A DNA stretch of 64,000 nucleotides from Streptosporangium sp. NBC_01756 (GCF_035917975.1 NZ_CP109130.1:4402001-4466000), one strand, 5' to 3'; positions 51,411 to 60,924 are shown, counted from the first letter of the stretch. Notes: a model not told the origin generated them from the sequence alone. Translations and numbers: made by a program.

Positions 51411-52844
51411 ATGCGCGTTCGAGGGACCGTACGTGTCGCCGTCTCGCTGGCCGCCGCCGGGGGATGCGTGTGCGCGATCCTCCGGGTCACGGGTCTTCTC
51501 TCCGGTCGGCCGATCGGCGCGGCCGACAACACCGACGGGATCAGGCTTTACCGCGGTGCGGGGCTCATCCCCGACACGGCCGACCGGCGCTCGGACTGGA
51601 AGAACGGGGTCGTCGTCCATTTCACCCGCGGTGCGCCCAGTTTCGACCCCATTCCATCGGCGGCACTGAAGATCCTCCGGGCCGCCGTGCGCGGCCACCC
51701 GGAACACTGGTCGCTGACCCGGCTCGGCGGGACCTACGCCCTGCTCACCGGCGCGGTGGCCGGGGCCGCCGCCTGGGCCCTGTCCGCTGACGGACCGGCC
51801 CGGCCCCTGGCCCTGCTCCCGATACTGCTGCCCCTGGCCGACCGTGACTTCGCACGGTTCTTCATCTCCACCTACTCCGAACCGGCTGGGCTGCTGGCCG
51901 TCGCCGCCCTGCTGTCCGGAACCGCGATCCTGGCCGCCAACCGGCCCGTTCAGCGCGTCGAGCGGGTGGTGGGGCTGGCTCTGACGGGCGGAGGCGGACT
52001 GCTGGCCGCCACCACCAAGAACGCTTACGGGCCGCTGCTGCCGCTCGCCGCGGTGGTTTGCGCGGAAAGTGGACGGATCGCCGGTTACGCGGTCGCCTCG
52101 GCGATCCTGGGAGCCGCCGTCAGACCGGTCGTGACGGCGCAGCGCTGGCAGTCCCGGGTGTACCACGGGGTCAACACGCACAACCTGATATTCACGATGC
52201 TGCTCCCCGAACTGGGCCCTGGTGCGACCGTCGCCGTCGGGCTGCCACCGGAAGCCGCCGCGTACTCCGGTCACGGCAGCTCCGACGCAGAGGGCGTTCC
52301 GCTGGACCCCGATGCCATCCCCGGCTGGCGGGCCGTCATCGGTGACGACCCCGGCGGCGCTCGTAACGCCGCCTACCGGTATCTCGCCCGGCATCCGGCG
52401 GCGCTGGCCCGCGCGGTCGGCGTCGCCATGCAGGCCACCCAGGGCCGGGGCATCGACTACCTGCGCGACGATCCGCTCCCCGCCGGCGCGGACATACCCA
52501 AGAAGGTCACCCCCACCGGGTCGATGGGCCACGACGGTGACGCTCTGCGTGCCTGGCTGGACGGCCTGCCTGCCCCGTGGCACCCGTCGCTGCTCGCCGC
52601 GTTGGGGATCGCCATCGGGTCGGCATCACTCGTGGGCCGGCCTCGGAGCGGCCTCGTCCATGTGCTGATCCGCGTCGCCGGAGTCAGCGCGGTCGGCGCC
52701 GTGGGGGTCGCCGCGCTTGCCGTGGTCGGCGACGGCTACTACGAGATCGCCAAGCATGTCTGGCTGTCCGCTTACCTGCTCGACGTCACCGCTGCCGCGC
52801 TCCTCGGCGCTGCGGCGGCGGCCGTGGTCAGCGGGGCATGGTGA
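51411..52844 (+). CDS. Polytopic membrane protein, possibly GT-C-like
   Basis: The 477-residue protein starts at ATG 51411, 16 nt after the effector stop, so the two are probably co-transcribed. It has roughly ten hydrophobic helices. The first loop reads NTDGIRLYRGAGLIPDTADR, and a large loop (about residues 255-380) contains YSGHGSSDAEGVPLDPDAIP. The layout of long luminal loops between helices resembles WsfD-like/GT-C glycosyltransferases, without a convincing catalytic motif. It overlaps the end of the convergent gene at 52828-53643 by 17 bp. Confidence 0.6.
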   Translation: MRVRGTVRVAVSLAAAGGCVCAILRVTGLLSGRPIGAADNTDGIRLYRGAGLIPDTADRRSDWKNGVVVHFTRGAPSFDPIPSAALKILRAAVRGHPEHWSLTRLGGTYALLTGAVAGAAAWALSADGPARPLALLPILLPLADRDFARFFISTYSEPAGLLAVAALLSGTAILAANRPVQRVERVVGLALTGGGGLLAATTKNAYGPLLPLAAVVCAESGRIAGYAVASAILGAAVRPVVTAQRWQSRVYHGVNTHNLIFTMLLPELGPGATVAVGLPPEAAAYSGHGSSDAEGVPLDPDAIPGWRAVIGDDPGGARNAAYRYLARHPAALARAVGVAMQATQGRGIDYLRDDPLPAGADIPKKVTPTGSMGHDGDALRAWLDGLPAPWHPSLLAALGIAIGSASLVGRPRSGLVHVLIRVAGVSAVGAVGVAALAVVGDGYYEIAKHVWLSAYLLDVTAAALLGAAAAAVVSGAW

Positions 52845-53643
52845 GTCCCGCTATCCGAGGGTCTGGACGCCATCCGGTTGCGGCATGCCGCAGCTGCCAC
52901 GCCTCGGACCAGGCCCCGGTCACCTGGCGTACGGACGACCCCTCCTCCGCGTCCTCCCGTACCGTGATCTCCCCCCAGGGGACGAGACCGCAGAACCAGT
53001 TTCCGGCGGCGATGTCCGACGCGCTGAACCGTACCGGCCCGGTCCGCGCACCGATGTAGGTTCCGAGGTGCAGATAGGTCAGGTCGAGCCAGCGGCCTGC
53101 CCCCAGCCAACTGCCGCTGCTCAGCATGCTCCGCACACCGAACCCCGGCGTGCCGTCGCGCTTGCGCACCGTGAAATCGTTCAGGTGGGGGCCGGTCCGT
53201 TCGATGTGCCGCGGCAACGGCCGGTAGTCGTGGACGACGCCGTCGGGTACCAGTGTCCACTCCTCCTGTCGGTCACCGGTGACGACCAGCCGCCTCGGCA
53301 CCTCGGGAGGAGACGACGGGACATCGAACCGCAGCCGCAGGAACGGTTCGTCCCGTTCGCTGTTGCCGGCGATGCCCGCCGCATGCGCGATCAGGGCGCG
53401 GGAGTTCAGGGTGCGGGAGTCCATGGCGCGGGGGTCGTCGTTGGATGCGGTGAGGAACGCCTCGCCGAAATGGCGGTAGGGGCCTGCCGGTTCGACACCC
53501 TCCGCGTACCAGACGAAAGCGACGCCTTCCAGATCGGGGCAGTGCACGAAGTTGGCGAACTTGACGCAGCGGACGCCCACGAAAGAGCCGTCGACAGCGG
53601 AGAAGGCTCGGTAGCAGATCACATGCGGGCCGGAGTCGAACAT
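52828..53643 (-). CDS. Unknown protein co-transcribed with the NLR
   Basis: The 271-residue protein starts at ATG 53643 after CGGAGAGG, 10 nt after the NLR stop, so it is the second gene of the NLR operon. It begins FDSGPHVICYRAFSAVDGSF and has an aromatic and Gly-rich C-terminal half (DLTYLHLGTYIGARTGPVRF, WFCGLVPWGEITV) that looks beta-rich. It contains no amyloid motif and no membrane helix. No family recognised. Its position suggests a role with the NLR, either as a second effector or as a regulator. Confidence 0.7.
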   Translation of the reverse strand: MFDSGPHVICYRAFSAVDGSFVGVRCVKFANFVHCPDLEGVAFVWYAEGVEPAGPYRHFGEAFLTASNDDPRAMDSRTLNSRALIAHAAGIAGNSERDEPFLRLRFDVPSSPPEVPRRLVVTGDRQEEWTLVPDGVVHDYRPLPRHIERTGPHLNDFTVRKRDGTPGFGVRSMLSSGSWLGAGRWLDLTYLHLGTYIGARTGPVRFSASDIAAGNWFCGLVPWGEITVREDAEEGSSVRQVTGAWSEAWQLRHAATGWRPDPRIAGLTMPR

Positions 53644-53653
53644 GGCCTCTCCG

Positions 53654-56600
53654 TCAGGTCGTGGCGTCCCTGACGCCGTGCGGCAGATAGCGGAACAGGT
53701 AGACACCGGCCTCGCCCACCGTGCACAGGAGCGGCTGGTCGGGATGCCAGGCGAGGTGCAGCAGCGGGGTGACGACGCGCAGCCCGCACCAGGGTTTCTC
53801 GCTGCCCGGACGCCACAGCCTGAGCCGGCGCTCGCCGATGTCGGTGGTGACGAGGGTGCCGTCGGGCATGAAGACGCAGTCCGTGACCCCGCTGGTATGC
53901 CGTGCCAGGGTCTGGCGCAGTCGGCCGGAGGCGACGTCCCAGATCTTGCCGGTCCGGTCATGGCCGGCCGAGGCGAGGAGGGCGCCGTCGGGCGAGAAGG
54001 CGCAGCTGCTGACAAGGTTGGTGTGACCCCTGAGGACGGTTCGCGTGGTGCCGGTGCCGAGCTCCCAGAGACGGATGGTGTGGTCGTGGGAGGCCGAGGC
54101 GAGGAGGGCGCCGTCGGGTGAGAAGACACAGGCAGAGACTGCCCCGGTATGGCCGGTGAGGGTTCGCAGCGGTTGTCCGGTGGCCGTGTCCCAGAGCCGA
54201 ACCGTGTCGTCGTGGGAGGCCGAGGCGAGGACGGTGCCGTCGGGCGAGAAGTCGCAGTCGGCGACCGCTTCGGTGTGCCCGGTCAGGACGGTGCGGGCCG
54301 TACCGGTGACGGTGTCCCAGAGGCGGATCGTGTGGTCGTGGCCGGCGGTGGCGAGGATGGTGCCGTCCGGTGAGAACGCGCACCCGCTGACGGTGTCGGT
54401 GTGGCCCTCGAACATCTGCCGCAGGTCACCGGTGAGGACGTCCCAGAGTCGTACCGTCCGGTCGTGCCCGGCGGTGGCGACGACCGTGCCGTCCGGTGCG
54501 AACGCGCTGGTGTACTGCCATCTCAGCGCATGTTTCGACTGCTGGGAGCCGGCCCCGGTCTGCCAGAACTGGAGCTTCCAGTCGTGGCTTGTGGTGGCGA
54601 GGAGGGTGCCGTCGGGTGAGAAGGCGCAGGAGGTGACCGATTCGGAGTGGCCGGTGAGGGTTTCTTGTTCTTGGCCGGTTGTGATGTCCCAGATGCGGGC
54701 GGTCAGGTCGTGGCCGGTGGTGGCCAGGAGGGTGCCGTCGGGTGAGAACGCGCACGCCGACACCGCACCCGTGTGGCCGGTCAGGATCTTGACGGTTCTG
54801 CCGGTCGTCGTGTCCCATACGCGTGTCGTCCGGTCGTGGCTTGTGGTGGCGAGGAGGGTGCCGTCGGGTGAGAAGGCGCAGGAGGTGACCGATTCGGAGT
54901 GGCCGGTGAGGGTTTCTTGTTCTTGGCCGGTTGTGATGTCCCAGATGCGGGCGGTCAGGTCGTGGCCGGTGGTGGCCAGGAGGGTGCCGTCGGGTGAGAA
55001 CGCGCACGCCGACACCGCACCCGTGTGGCCGGTCAGGATCTTGACGGTTCTGCCGGTCACCGTGTCCCACACGCGAGCCGTCCGGTCGTGGCTCGCGGTC
55101 GCGACGAGCGCACCGTCCGGAGAGAACGCGCAGTGGCTCACCCCGTTCCGGTGACCGGTGAGCGTACGGAGGATCACCAGGCCCGGTTGGTCCGGCAGCG
55201 GCCAGGCAGGCACCAGTTGAGGAGAGGACAGCTGGTGGCGGTAGGCGTCCACCACGGGCTCCAGCGCCGGAACACCGCTGAGATAACAGTAGAGCGTGGC
55301 GTCCAGGGCCGTCGGCGGGTCGCCCGGCGTGAGCAGCTCGGCCATGGAGCCGAGCGCGCGCCGCAGGGACTGGGCGATACCGGTGGGCACCTCCACCAGA
55401 TCCACCTCGACAGGCACCGATGACCCGAGGTTCGCGATCTTCGCCGCCACCCACCGGAGATCGCACACCAGGGCTTCGCGCTCCTCCTCTCGCCCGGAGC
55501 GCGCCAGATGGTGGGGCAGATGATGCCAGAGGTACGGGGCGTCCAGAGGAAGCGCCCACCAGGGCGACGCGGATTCCGGCGTCGGCGGCAGCAGCTCGGC
55601 GGCCGACCGGACCATCAACTCGTGCCGGAAGGCGAGCTCCTCGTCCGTCAGCCGGTGCCGGAGGTAGGAGCCCAGGATGTCGTGCAGCCGTACCGCGGGA
55701 GCGTCGTTCTCCCAGCCCGGCAGGACGAGCCGCAGCCGGACGAGCCGCGCGCGGAGCCTCTCGGCCTCGGACGCCGTCAGGCCGCCGGTGGTATGCCACA
55801 AGCGGGACAGCAGCTCGGCCGGGATGGAGGTGTCCTCGGGAACGACCGCCAGGTCGAGGTAGCGGTCCTGTTCGTCTGGCGCGAGCAGGGCAAGGCTGGC
55901 ATCCACTGTCGCCCTGACCGCGTGGCTCCGGCCGTCCTCGTCGCCCAGGTCCGTGTCGAACGCGGCAGGGCCGCCGGCCTCCAGCCGCCGCAGCACCCAC
56001 TGCGCCGCCTGCCGTACGGTCGCCCCCGCGGCGAGCTGGTCGGTGAGCGCGGCGTTCACGAGGCTCAGCAGCAGTGGCCATCGGCCGGTAACGGCGACGA
56101 GCCGGGCGAGCAGGTCGCGGGGCATCTCGCCCACTCCGTCGGTCAGCGTGGCGATCGCCTGGTCGGTCGTCATCTCGTCCACGAGGACCGAAACCCCCCT
56201 CCGAGGTGCGACGCCCGCGTTGCGGGTGGTGATGAGGCGTCGGCAGGACCGGCCGCCGATCATGAACGGCGCGAGCTGCTCCGGCCGCCACACATCGTCG
56301 ACCACGAGGAGGATCGGGCCGCGGGCGTCCAGGAGTTCGCCGAGCCGTCCGCCCGCCGCCTGCGGATCGGCGGTCTTGACGACGTCTCCCGACAGTATCT
56401 CGCACAACCCGCTGATCAACCCGGCCAGCCGCGCGCCGTGGCTGTGCTCGCCCACCGTGACCCAGAGCAGTCCCCCGGTGAAGCGCTCGGACACCCGGGG
56501 GTCCTGGCAGAGCAGCATGGCCAGCGTGGTCTTGCCGAACCCGCCCGCCCCCTCGATCGCGGTGGTGAGCGTCGTCGGTCCCGCGTCGTCCCTGGTCACG

Positions 56601-56803
56601 CCAGCGAACAGGGCGGTGTAGAGGTCCGGCCGGGCGATGACGGGACCGGTCGGCGCCGGCGACATCCACGGCCGGAGGATCTCCGGGCGCGGGGCGAAGA
56701 CATTGACCTGAACGCCGCCGTCGCCTATCTGCACGCCCTGCGCTTCACGCGCGTCAATGGAAGGAGGAACCGGCTCGCCAATGGCCATCGGCAACCTGAT
56801 CAT
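53654..56803 (-). CDS. STAND/NLR-type ATPase: RHIM-like motif, NB-ARC, WD40 repeats
   Basis: The protein has 1049 residues. Residues 21-36 (AQGVQIGDGGVQVNVF) form the RHIM-like motif shared with the effector at 50999. Residues about 55-350 are the NB-ARC ATPase: Walker A GAGGFGKTTLAML (85-97), Walker B ILLVVDDVW (164-172), RRLITTRNAGV and GRWPLLLSLVNAAL. A helical connector covers about 350-545, then about ten WD40 repeats (GHT-x-AVSACAFSPDG... H-D-x-T-x-R-(V/I/L)-WD). NLRs of this type oligomerise on ligand binding and pass an amyloid fold to an effector. The start may be ATG 56803 or ATG 56788, which has AGG upstream. Confidence 0.93.
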   Translation of the reverse strand: MIRLPMAIGEPVPPSIDAREAQGVQIGDGGVQVNVFAPRPEILRPWMSPAPTGPVIARPDLYTALFAGVTRDDAGPTTLTTAIEGAGGFGKTTLAMLLCQDPRVSERFTGGLLWVTVGEHSHGARLAGLISGLCEILSGDVVKTADPQAAGGRLGELLDARGPILLVVDDVWRPEQLAPFMIGGRSCRRLITTRNAGVAPRRGVSVLVDEMTTDQAIATLTDGVGEMPRDLLARLVAVTGRWPLLLSLVNAALTDQLAAGATVRQAAQWVLRRLEAGGPAAFDTDLGDEDGRSHAVRATVDASLALLAPDEQDRYLDLAVVPEDTSIPAELLSRLWHTTGGLTASEAERLRARLVRLRLVLPGWENDAPAVRLHDILGSYLRHRLTDEELAFRHELMVRSAAELLPPTPESASPWWALPLDAPYLWHHLPHHLARSGREEEREALVCDLRWVAAKIANLGSSVPVEVDLVEVPTGIAQSLRRALGSMAELLTPGDPPTALDATLYCYLSGVPALEPVVDAYRHQLSSPQLVPAWPLPDQPGLVILRTLTGHRNGVSHCAFSPDGALVATASHDRTARVWDTVTGRTVKILTGHTGAVSACAFSPDGTLLATTGHDLTARIWDITTGQEQETLTGHSESVTSCAFSPDGTLLATTSHDRTTRVWDTTTGRTVKILTGHTGAVSACAFSPDGTLLATTGHDLTARIWDITTGQEQETLTGHSESVTSCAFSPDGTLLATTSHDWKLQFWQTGAGSQQSKHALRWQYTSAFAPDGTVVATAGHDRTVRLWDVLTGDLRQMFEGHTDTVSGCAFSPDGTILATAGHDHTIRLWDTVTGTARTVLTGHTEAVADCDFSPDGTVLASASHDDTVRLWDTATGQPLRTLTGHTGAVSACVFSPDGALLASASHDHTIRLWELGTGTTRTVLRGHTNLVSSCAFSPDGALLASAGHDRTGKIWDVASGRLRQTLARHTSGVTDCVFMPDGTLVTTDIGERRLRLWRPGSEKPWCGLRVVTPLLHLAWHPDQPLLCTVGEAGVYLFRYLPHGVRDATT
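54581..55058. repeat. 252-bp internal duplication in the WD40 array
   Basis: 54581-54806 and 54833-55058 are identical over 226 bases as read, at a distance of exactly 252 bp (84 codons, two WD40 units). It encodes ILTGHTGAVSACAFSPDGTL and LTGHSESVTSCAFSPDGTLL twice. The lack of synonymous changes indicates recent duplication or ongoing homogenisation. Confidence 0.9.
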
Positions 56804-57323
56804 TCATCGGTACGGAGGACACGCCGGATGGCCACTGCTGGCCTTGGTACGTTTCATGCAGCGAAATTAAGCTTAGTGATCCTCATCGTTTCTGAGAAGT
56901 GCGGACCGCTGACAACTGTGAATCAGCCGCGGCTTCTGATCATGAGTTCCGGTGGTCTCCGGGAGGTCGGCCGAGTGATCCAGACGGTGAAGCAGGGGAG
57001 CCGCTGATCACCGTCGATCGTGAGGGAAAGTCGCGCCGTGAGCTGTTCTTCACTGAAACGGGCATAATTCCCGCTATCTGATCAGATGGGCGCATTAAGG
57101 GTTTTATGCCGCTATCCATACCGGATGTGATTGGTTGTCATCTTGAAACGGCGGTTGGCTTTCCCGCTTGCGCGGGTCGGGGCGGCTAGCGACGATCGTC
57201 CCCAGTGGGATGCCGGCCACCACTCGGTGCGCCGCGATCACGCACGCGTCGGCCATCCGGAAGCAGTCCTGCGCCTGTCCCTCCGGCCAGGCCATCCCGG
57301 TCACCCGGTCCACGTAGCACCTG
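56804..57323. other. Intergenic region, NLR promoter side
   Basis: It contains AT-richer sequence at 56860-57060, probably the NLR promoter. A minus-strand stretch at about 57130-57320 (CYVDRVTGMAWPEGQAQDCF, ADACVIAAHRVVAG) looks like a gene fragment of unknown family without a start. No intact gene is seen. Confidence 0.4.
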
Positions 57324-57638
57324 GTGGTGGGTATGCGAGCGCTCGTCGAGGAGAAGGCTTCATGCCTGACGGTCGTCCAGCTCCCAGCCTGTGCTCTGGA
57401 TCTCAATCCGACCGAGGGCAGCTGGTCACTGCTCAAGCGCGGCGCGCTGGCCAACCTCGCCGTTGCCGACCTGTGCCGGCTCATCCGCGTCGTCAAGCGC
57501 GGCCTGAAGAAGATTCAGTACCGTCCGCACCTGGTCAACGGATGCCTGGCCGAGATCGGCCTGACCTTGCTGCCCTCTGCGAGCATGCCGTCCGACATCA
57601 CGAATCAAAGCTTAGTAATAGTCTTTCCTCTGAATAAG
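57324..57638 (+). pseudogene. IS630-family transposase, C-terminal fragment
   Basis: The frame reads GMRALVEEKASCLTVVQLPA, ALDLNPTEGSWSLLKRGALA, then KRGLKKIQYRPHLVNGCLAE. The LNPTEGSWSLLKR block carries the last acidic residue of the IS630 DDE core. The N-terminal HTH and first two acidic residues are missing. A homologous fragment lies at 58440-58640. Confidence 0.8.
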
Positions 57639-57720
57639 AAGGTGCCCGCCACCGACGTCATCCGGCGGCGGTCCGCAGCTCCGGTAGTCCGGTTTTCCGT
57701 AATGCTTCAGAGGCTTACCA

Positions 57721-58200
57721 CTAACCGCAGTGGCCCTTGGGGCTGGAATTGGCGTAGCTGTTGCCACCTGCTTTTACATCGCCGTAGGTGGCAACGCACT
57801 TGCCTGCCGCATACGCTTTCACCGGGCCGGCGTAGTACGTATAGTTGCCGCGATCCCGGTACGCTTTATCGACGGAATTACCGGAGAATATCTGCAGGTC
57901 GGCAGTGACCTGTGACGGCGTGCCGACCGCCACGCTCTTGATCGTGACCACGCAGTTGTACTTGTTGCCGCTGTTGTAGAGCAGATACGTCCGGCCCCCT
58001 ACGGCGTCTGAGCTCGAGAGCACATTGCGCAGCAGCATCGAATCGATGACTCTATATCCGGCTCCACAGATTCCTTCAGGGGTATAGGGGTTGGCAGCTG
58101 CCACGGCGGTCCCTTGAGAAGTCAGTACCATGCTCGCGGCGATGACCCCGAGAGCGGCATTGAACAGCGGCCGGCGTGGCAAAAAGCGTCGAGACAGCAT
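57721..58200 (-). CDS. SapA-like secreted protein
   Basis: The 159-residue protein has a signal peptide (residues about 1-35, RRPLFNAALGVIAASMVLTS then QGTAVAAA with AxA cleavage). The mature part has the spore-associated-protein-A pattern: ICGAGYRVIDSMLLRNV, TYLLYNSGNKYNCVVTIKSV, YTYYAGPVKAYAAGKCVATY and a terminal GHCG, with four cysteines. In Streptomyces SapA is found on aerial hyphae or spores; its function is unclear. An AT-richer promoter lies upstream, and the gene is flanked by IS630 relics. Confidence 0.85.
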   Translation of the reverse strand: MLSRRFLPRRPLFNAALGVIAASMVLTSQGTAVAAANPYTPEGICGAGYRVIDSMLLRNVLSSSDAVGGRTYLLYNSGNKYNCVVTIKSVAVGTPSQVTADLQIFSGNSVDKAYRDRGNYTYYAGPVKAYAAGKCVATYGDVKAGGNSYANSSPKGHCG

Positions 58201-59055
58201 TGAATGCTCCTTTGGTCATGTTTCAGCCCGGAGCGCCCTTCAGGGCGCCGAGGTGAGGTGTGGGAGTCGACAAGCTAGATGATCTTCCACGCCGATGCTT
58301 ACAGCCGTGACTCATCGAGGTGTACGGGATGAGAACACGGGGTGATCGGCTTCTTCTGCGTGTATGGCCCCGCACGGACGCCGGTGGTGCGAGTACACGG
58401 CGGTACCGGCCGGGTGCCCATCGCCGCCCTGGTCTGCCGCCGGCCCGGATGCCGGTCCCGGCTGATCTACCGGCTGCATGTGCGGCGGAGGCCGTAAGGG
58501 CGAACCCAAGAGTTTCGCCTGGATGGGCTACCGCGACCTGATCATCGATGCGCATCAACAGCCTGGCGTGCCGATCGTGCTCGTCCGGGACAACCGCACC
58601 TTGCATCTGGTGGCAAGTATGTGAGCGTTCGTCGAGGGCGGAGCGACTTGTAGATCGTCCACTCGCGAGCCAAGCGGGCTCAGGACCGGCGCCGCCGTCC
58701 GACCGGCCGCCGCGTGTCCGCGAAATCGTCAACCTCTGGGGGCTGGAGCGGCCCGGAGGGCCTTCGTCGGTCGCTGCACAGCGCTGCCGTCCGGCATCAC
58801 GCCCTGCTGACCGGCCATTCCGTCGTCGACATCGGTTCCCGCTGCGACGGTCGGGTGTCGTCGATACGGCTCCGGCCGGAATCACCCCACCGGTTTATTC
58901 GAGCACGATAAGTCCCATGGCCTCGGCCAGTGCTTTCAGAGGATGATCGACGGTAACGTACCCATTGATTACTCGATCCGCTGCACGGGACGACGCGACC
59001 TCGGTCATGTCTTCCGGTTTTCGCCGGCCATGCCAGAGAGGACAGGGGTAGCAAG
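58201..59055. other. Relic region with IS630 fragment
   Basis: Besides the transposase fragment at 58440-58640 no gene could be supported. Around 58745-58770 the sequence cggagggccttcgtcggtcg resembles the terminator tail of the duplicated cassette. Confidence 0.5.
58440..58640 (+). pseudogene. IS630-family transposase, middle fragment
   Basis: Frames read SRLIYRLHVRRRP, then GRKGEPKSFAWMGYRDLIID and AHQQPGVPIVLVRDNRT. These correspond to the IS630 core around the second acidic residue (VLVRDN), with a frameshift and an internal stop. The bases following (catctggtggcaagtatgtg) are homologous to the start of the fragment at 57324. Confidence 0.75.
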
Positions 59056-60924
59056 GTGAAATGCGCCGACCGAAACCGCCGGGTTGTCATTGTCGGAGCG
59101 GGCTTGGGAGGCACCGCCACCGCCATCCGTCTTCTTCGTTTCGCCAGGGAGCCTTTGCAGGTCGTGTTACTCGAGCGGCACCCGGAATATCGGGGTGCCG
59201 GAGTGGCGTATCACCGGGCGGGCAACCACTGGCACCACGTGTTCAACATCCAAGCAGGCCGTATGTCGGTGTTCCGGGAGGACGTCGACGACTTCGTTTC
59301 GTGGGCCAACCACGAAGCCGACCGAATCGACTGGCCTGCGGAGTGGCGGAGTTTCAAATTCACCGAGTCCGGGCCCGCTCCCCGCCGAATCTACCCTGAC
59401 TATCTCGCCAGTCGCCTCGCCGAAGCCGCTCGCGAAGCGTCGGAGGGCGTGACCCTGGTCGAAGCCGACGGCGAGGTGGTCGATCTGGAAGTCCTCGGTG
59501 ACCACGTTCACGTGGTCGTCGAAAATCTTTCCCCCTCGGCAGGCGGCGATGGAACCGACCGGACGGTCCTCGAAGCCGACCATGTCATTCTCGCGACCGG
59601 GCTCGAAACGAAGCGCCCGTTTTTTGCGGCCGGTGTGATGGACCACCCCTCGTTCGTACGGCACCCGTACTCGGAGACGGGGATCGAGCGATTTCTCGGC
59701 CTTCGGCAGGACGCCGTCGTGGCCGTCGTCGGTACGCTGCTCAGCGCGTACGACTCGGTGACGCTTCTGCTGCGCCGCGGCCACACGGGAAAGATCTACA
59801 TGATCTCGCGCTCCGGCCTGACGCTCCGCACCTATCCCCCGGATCATCAGCACCGCGTCCTCAGCCTGCCGCCGCCTCGACTCCACAATGACGTCTACGA
59901 AGGGCGGGAGGATCTCGTTCGACGGTTCAAGGACGAATGGGAGCGGGCCTGCGCCACCGTGGCCAGCGATTATCCCGAAGTGTCACCAGCCGTGATAACA
60001 GAACGAGTCGCCAAATCATGGGAGCCCTATCTGCCGGAAATCCTGGAGCGCGTACCGTCTTCCGATCTCCGCTCGCTCCTCGACAGCTACGGGAGTCTGC
60101 TGGCCATCCTGCGAGTGGGCGCGGTGGCTTACACCACCGAGATGGTCGATGCTGCGATGGCCGACGGCAGGCAGGTCATCCTCACCGCCGGGAGAGTCGA
60201 AGAGATCCGCAGCGCCGAGGCGGGCACGCTGGTCCTGTCCGTCGCAGGACAGGCTTCGACGCAGACCATCGAAGCCGATCTCGTGATCTCCAACTTCGGC
60301 CGGGAGTCCGACTACGAGCGGGTCGACTCACCACTCTGGGCGAACCTGCTGCGCAGAGAGATCGCCCTGCCGCATCGGCGCACCGGACGGGGAGTCGAGG
60401 TGGACGGCCGCGGCAACCTCGTCGGACCGACGGGCGACCCCACCGGCCCGATCTCCGTGATAGGCGGTCCGCGCGAGGGCGACGAGATCGTTCGATACGG
60501 GCGGGCGGGGGCGTTCGCGTTCAACCTCGCCGCGATCAAGAACCACTCGGTGGAGGTCGCGGCCACCGTGCTGCACCGGCTTGAGTCCTGTTACGACGAG
60601 CAGGCCGACGATGTCGCCGCGACGTTGGCCGGCACCCCGGACCGGGAGGCGAACGAAGCGGCCTTGCATGCGATCATGCTCGACGTGCGGCGCATGGCCG
60701 CTCGGCGGCGCGGCGACCGCCAAGCTCTGGCGACCCGCCTCGAAGAAAGCATTCAGGCGATTCAAAATATCACTGCTCGGAAAGGTGGAATTGCCGCGAC
60801 GGATCGCACATTGCGGTTCGCCGTAAGCGCTGCCGCCACGGTGAAGCTGAAAGATCTTTCCGTGACGCCGCGAGATCTTCGTGCTCTTCTCGGACTTGCG
60901 GAACCGGTGGATCCGGGTAACTGA
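59056..60924 (+). CDS. FAD/NAD(P)-binding protein (NAD_binding_9 family)
   Basis: The 622-residue protein starts at GTG 59056 after a purine-rich leader (GAGGACAGGGG). The dinucleotide motif is VVIVGAGLGGTATAIRLLRF at residues about 10-29, followed by the family's ERHPEYRGAGVAYHRAGNHW-H-x-x-FNIQAGRMS loop, HVILATG and a second Gly motif (VVAVVGTLLSAYDSVTLLLR). The C-terminal 150 residues are helical. The family (YdhS-like) is thought to be N-hydroxylase or oxidoreductase related; the substrate is unknown. It precedes the PEP-enzyme-like gene in the same direction. Confidence 0.85.
   Translation: MKCADRNRRVVIVGAGLGGTATAIRLLRFAREPLQVVLLERHPEYRGAGVAYHRAGNHWHHVFNIQAGRMSVFREDVDDFVSWANHEADRIDWPAEWRSFKFTESGPAPRRIYPDYLASRLAEAAREASEGVTLVEADGEVVDLEVLGDHVHVVVENLSPSAGGDGTDRTVLEADHVILATGLETKRPFFAAGVMDHPSFVRHPYSETGIERFLGLRQDAVVAVVGTLLSAYDSVTLLLRRGHTGKIYMISRSGLTLRTYPPDHQHRVLSLPPPRLHNDVYEGREDLVRRFKDEWERACATVASDYPEVSPAVITERVAKSWEPYLPEILERVPSSDLRSLLDSYGSLLAILRVGAVAYTTEMVDAAMADGRQVILTAGRVEEIRSAEAGTLVLSVAGQASTQTIEADLVISNFGRESDYERVDSPLWANLLRREIALPHRRTGRGVEVDGRGNLVGPTGDPTGPISVIGGPREGDEIVRYGRAGAFAFNLAAIKNHSVEVAATVLHRLESCYDEQADDVAATLAGTPDREANEAALHAIMLDVRRMAARRRGDRQALATRLEESIQAIQNITARKGGIAATDRTLRFAVSAAATVKLKDLSVTPRDLRALLGLAEPVDPGN

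Noticed and set aside
54045..55154. Plus-strand repetitive frame opposite the WD40 array
   Set aside because: It is antisense to WD40 repeats, so its repetitiveness is inherited.
58740..58775. Third copy of the duplicated cassette
   Set aside because: Only about 20 bases resemble the terminator tail; too short to claim.
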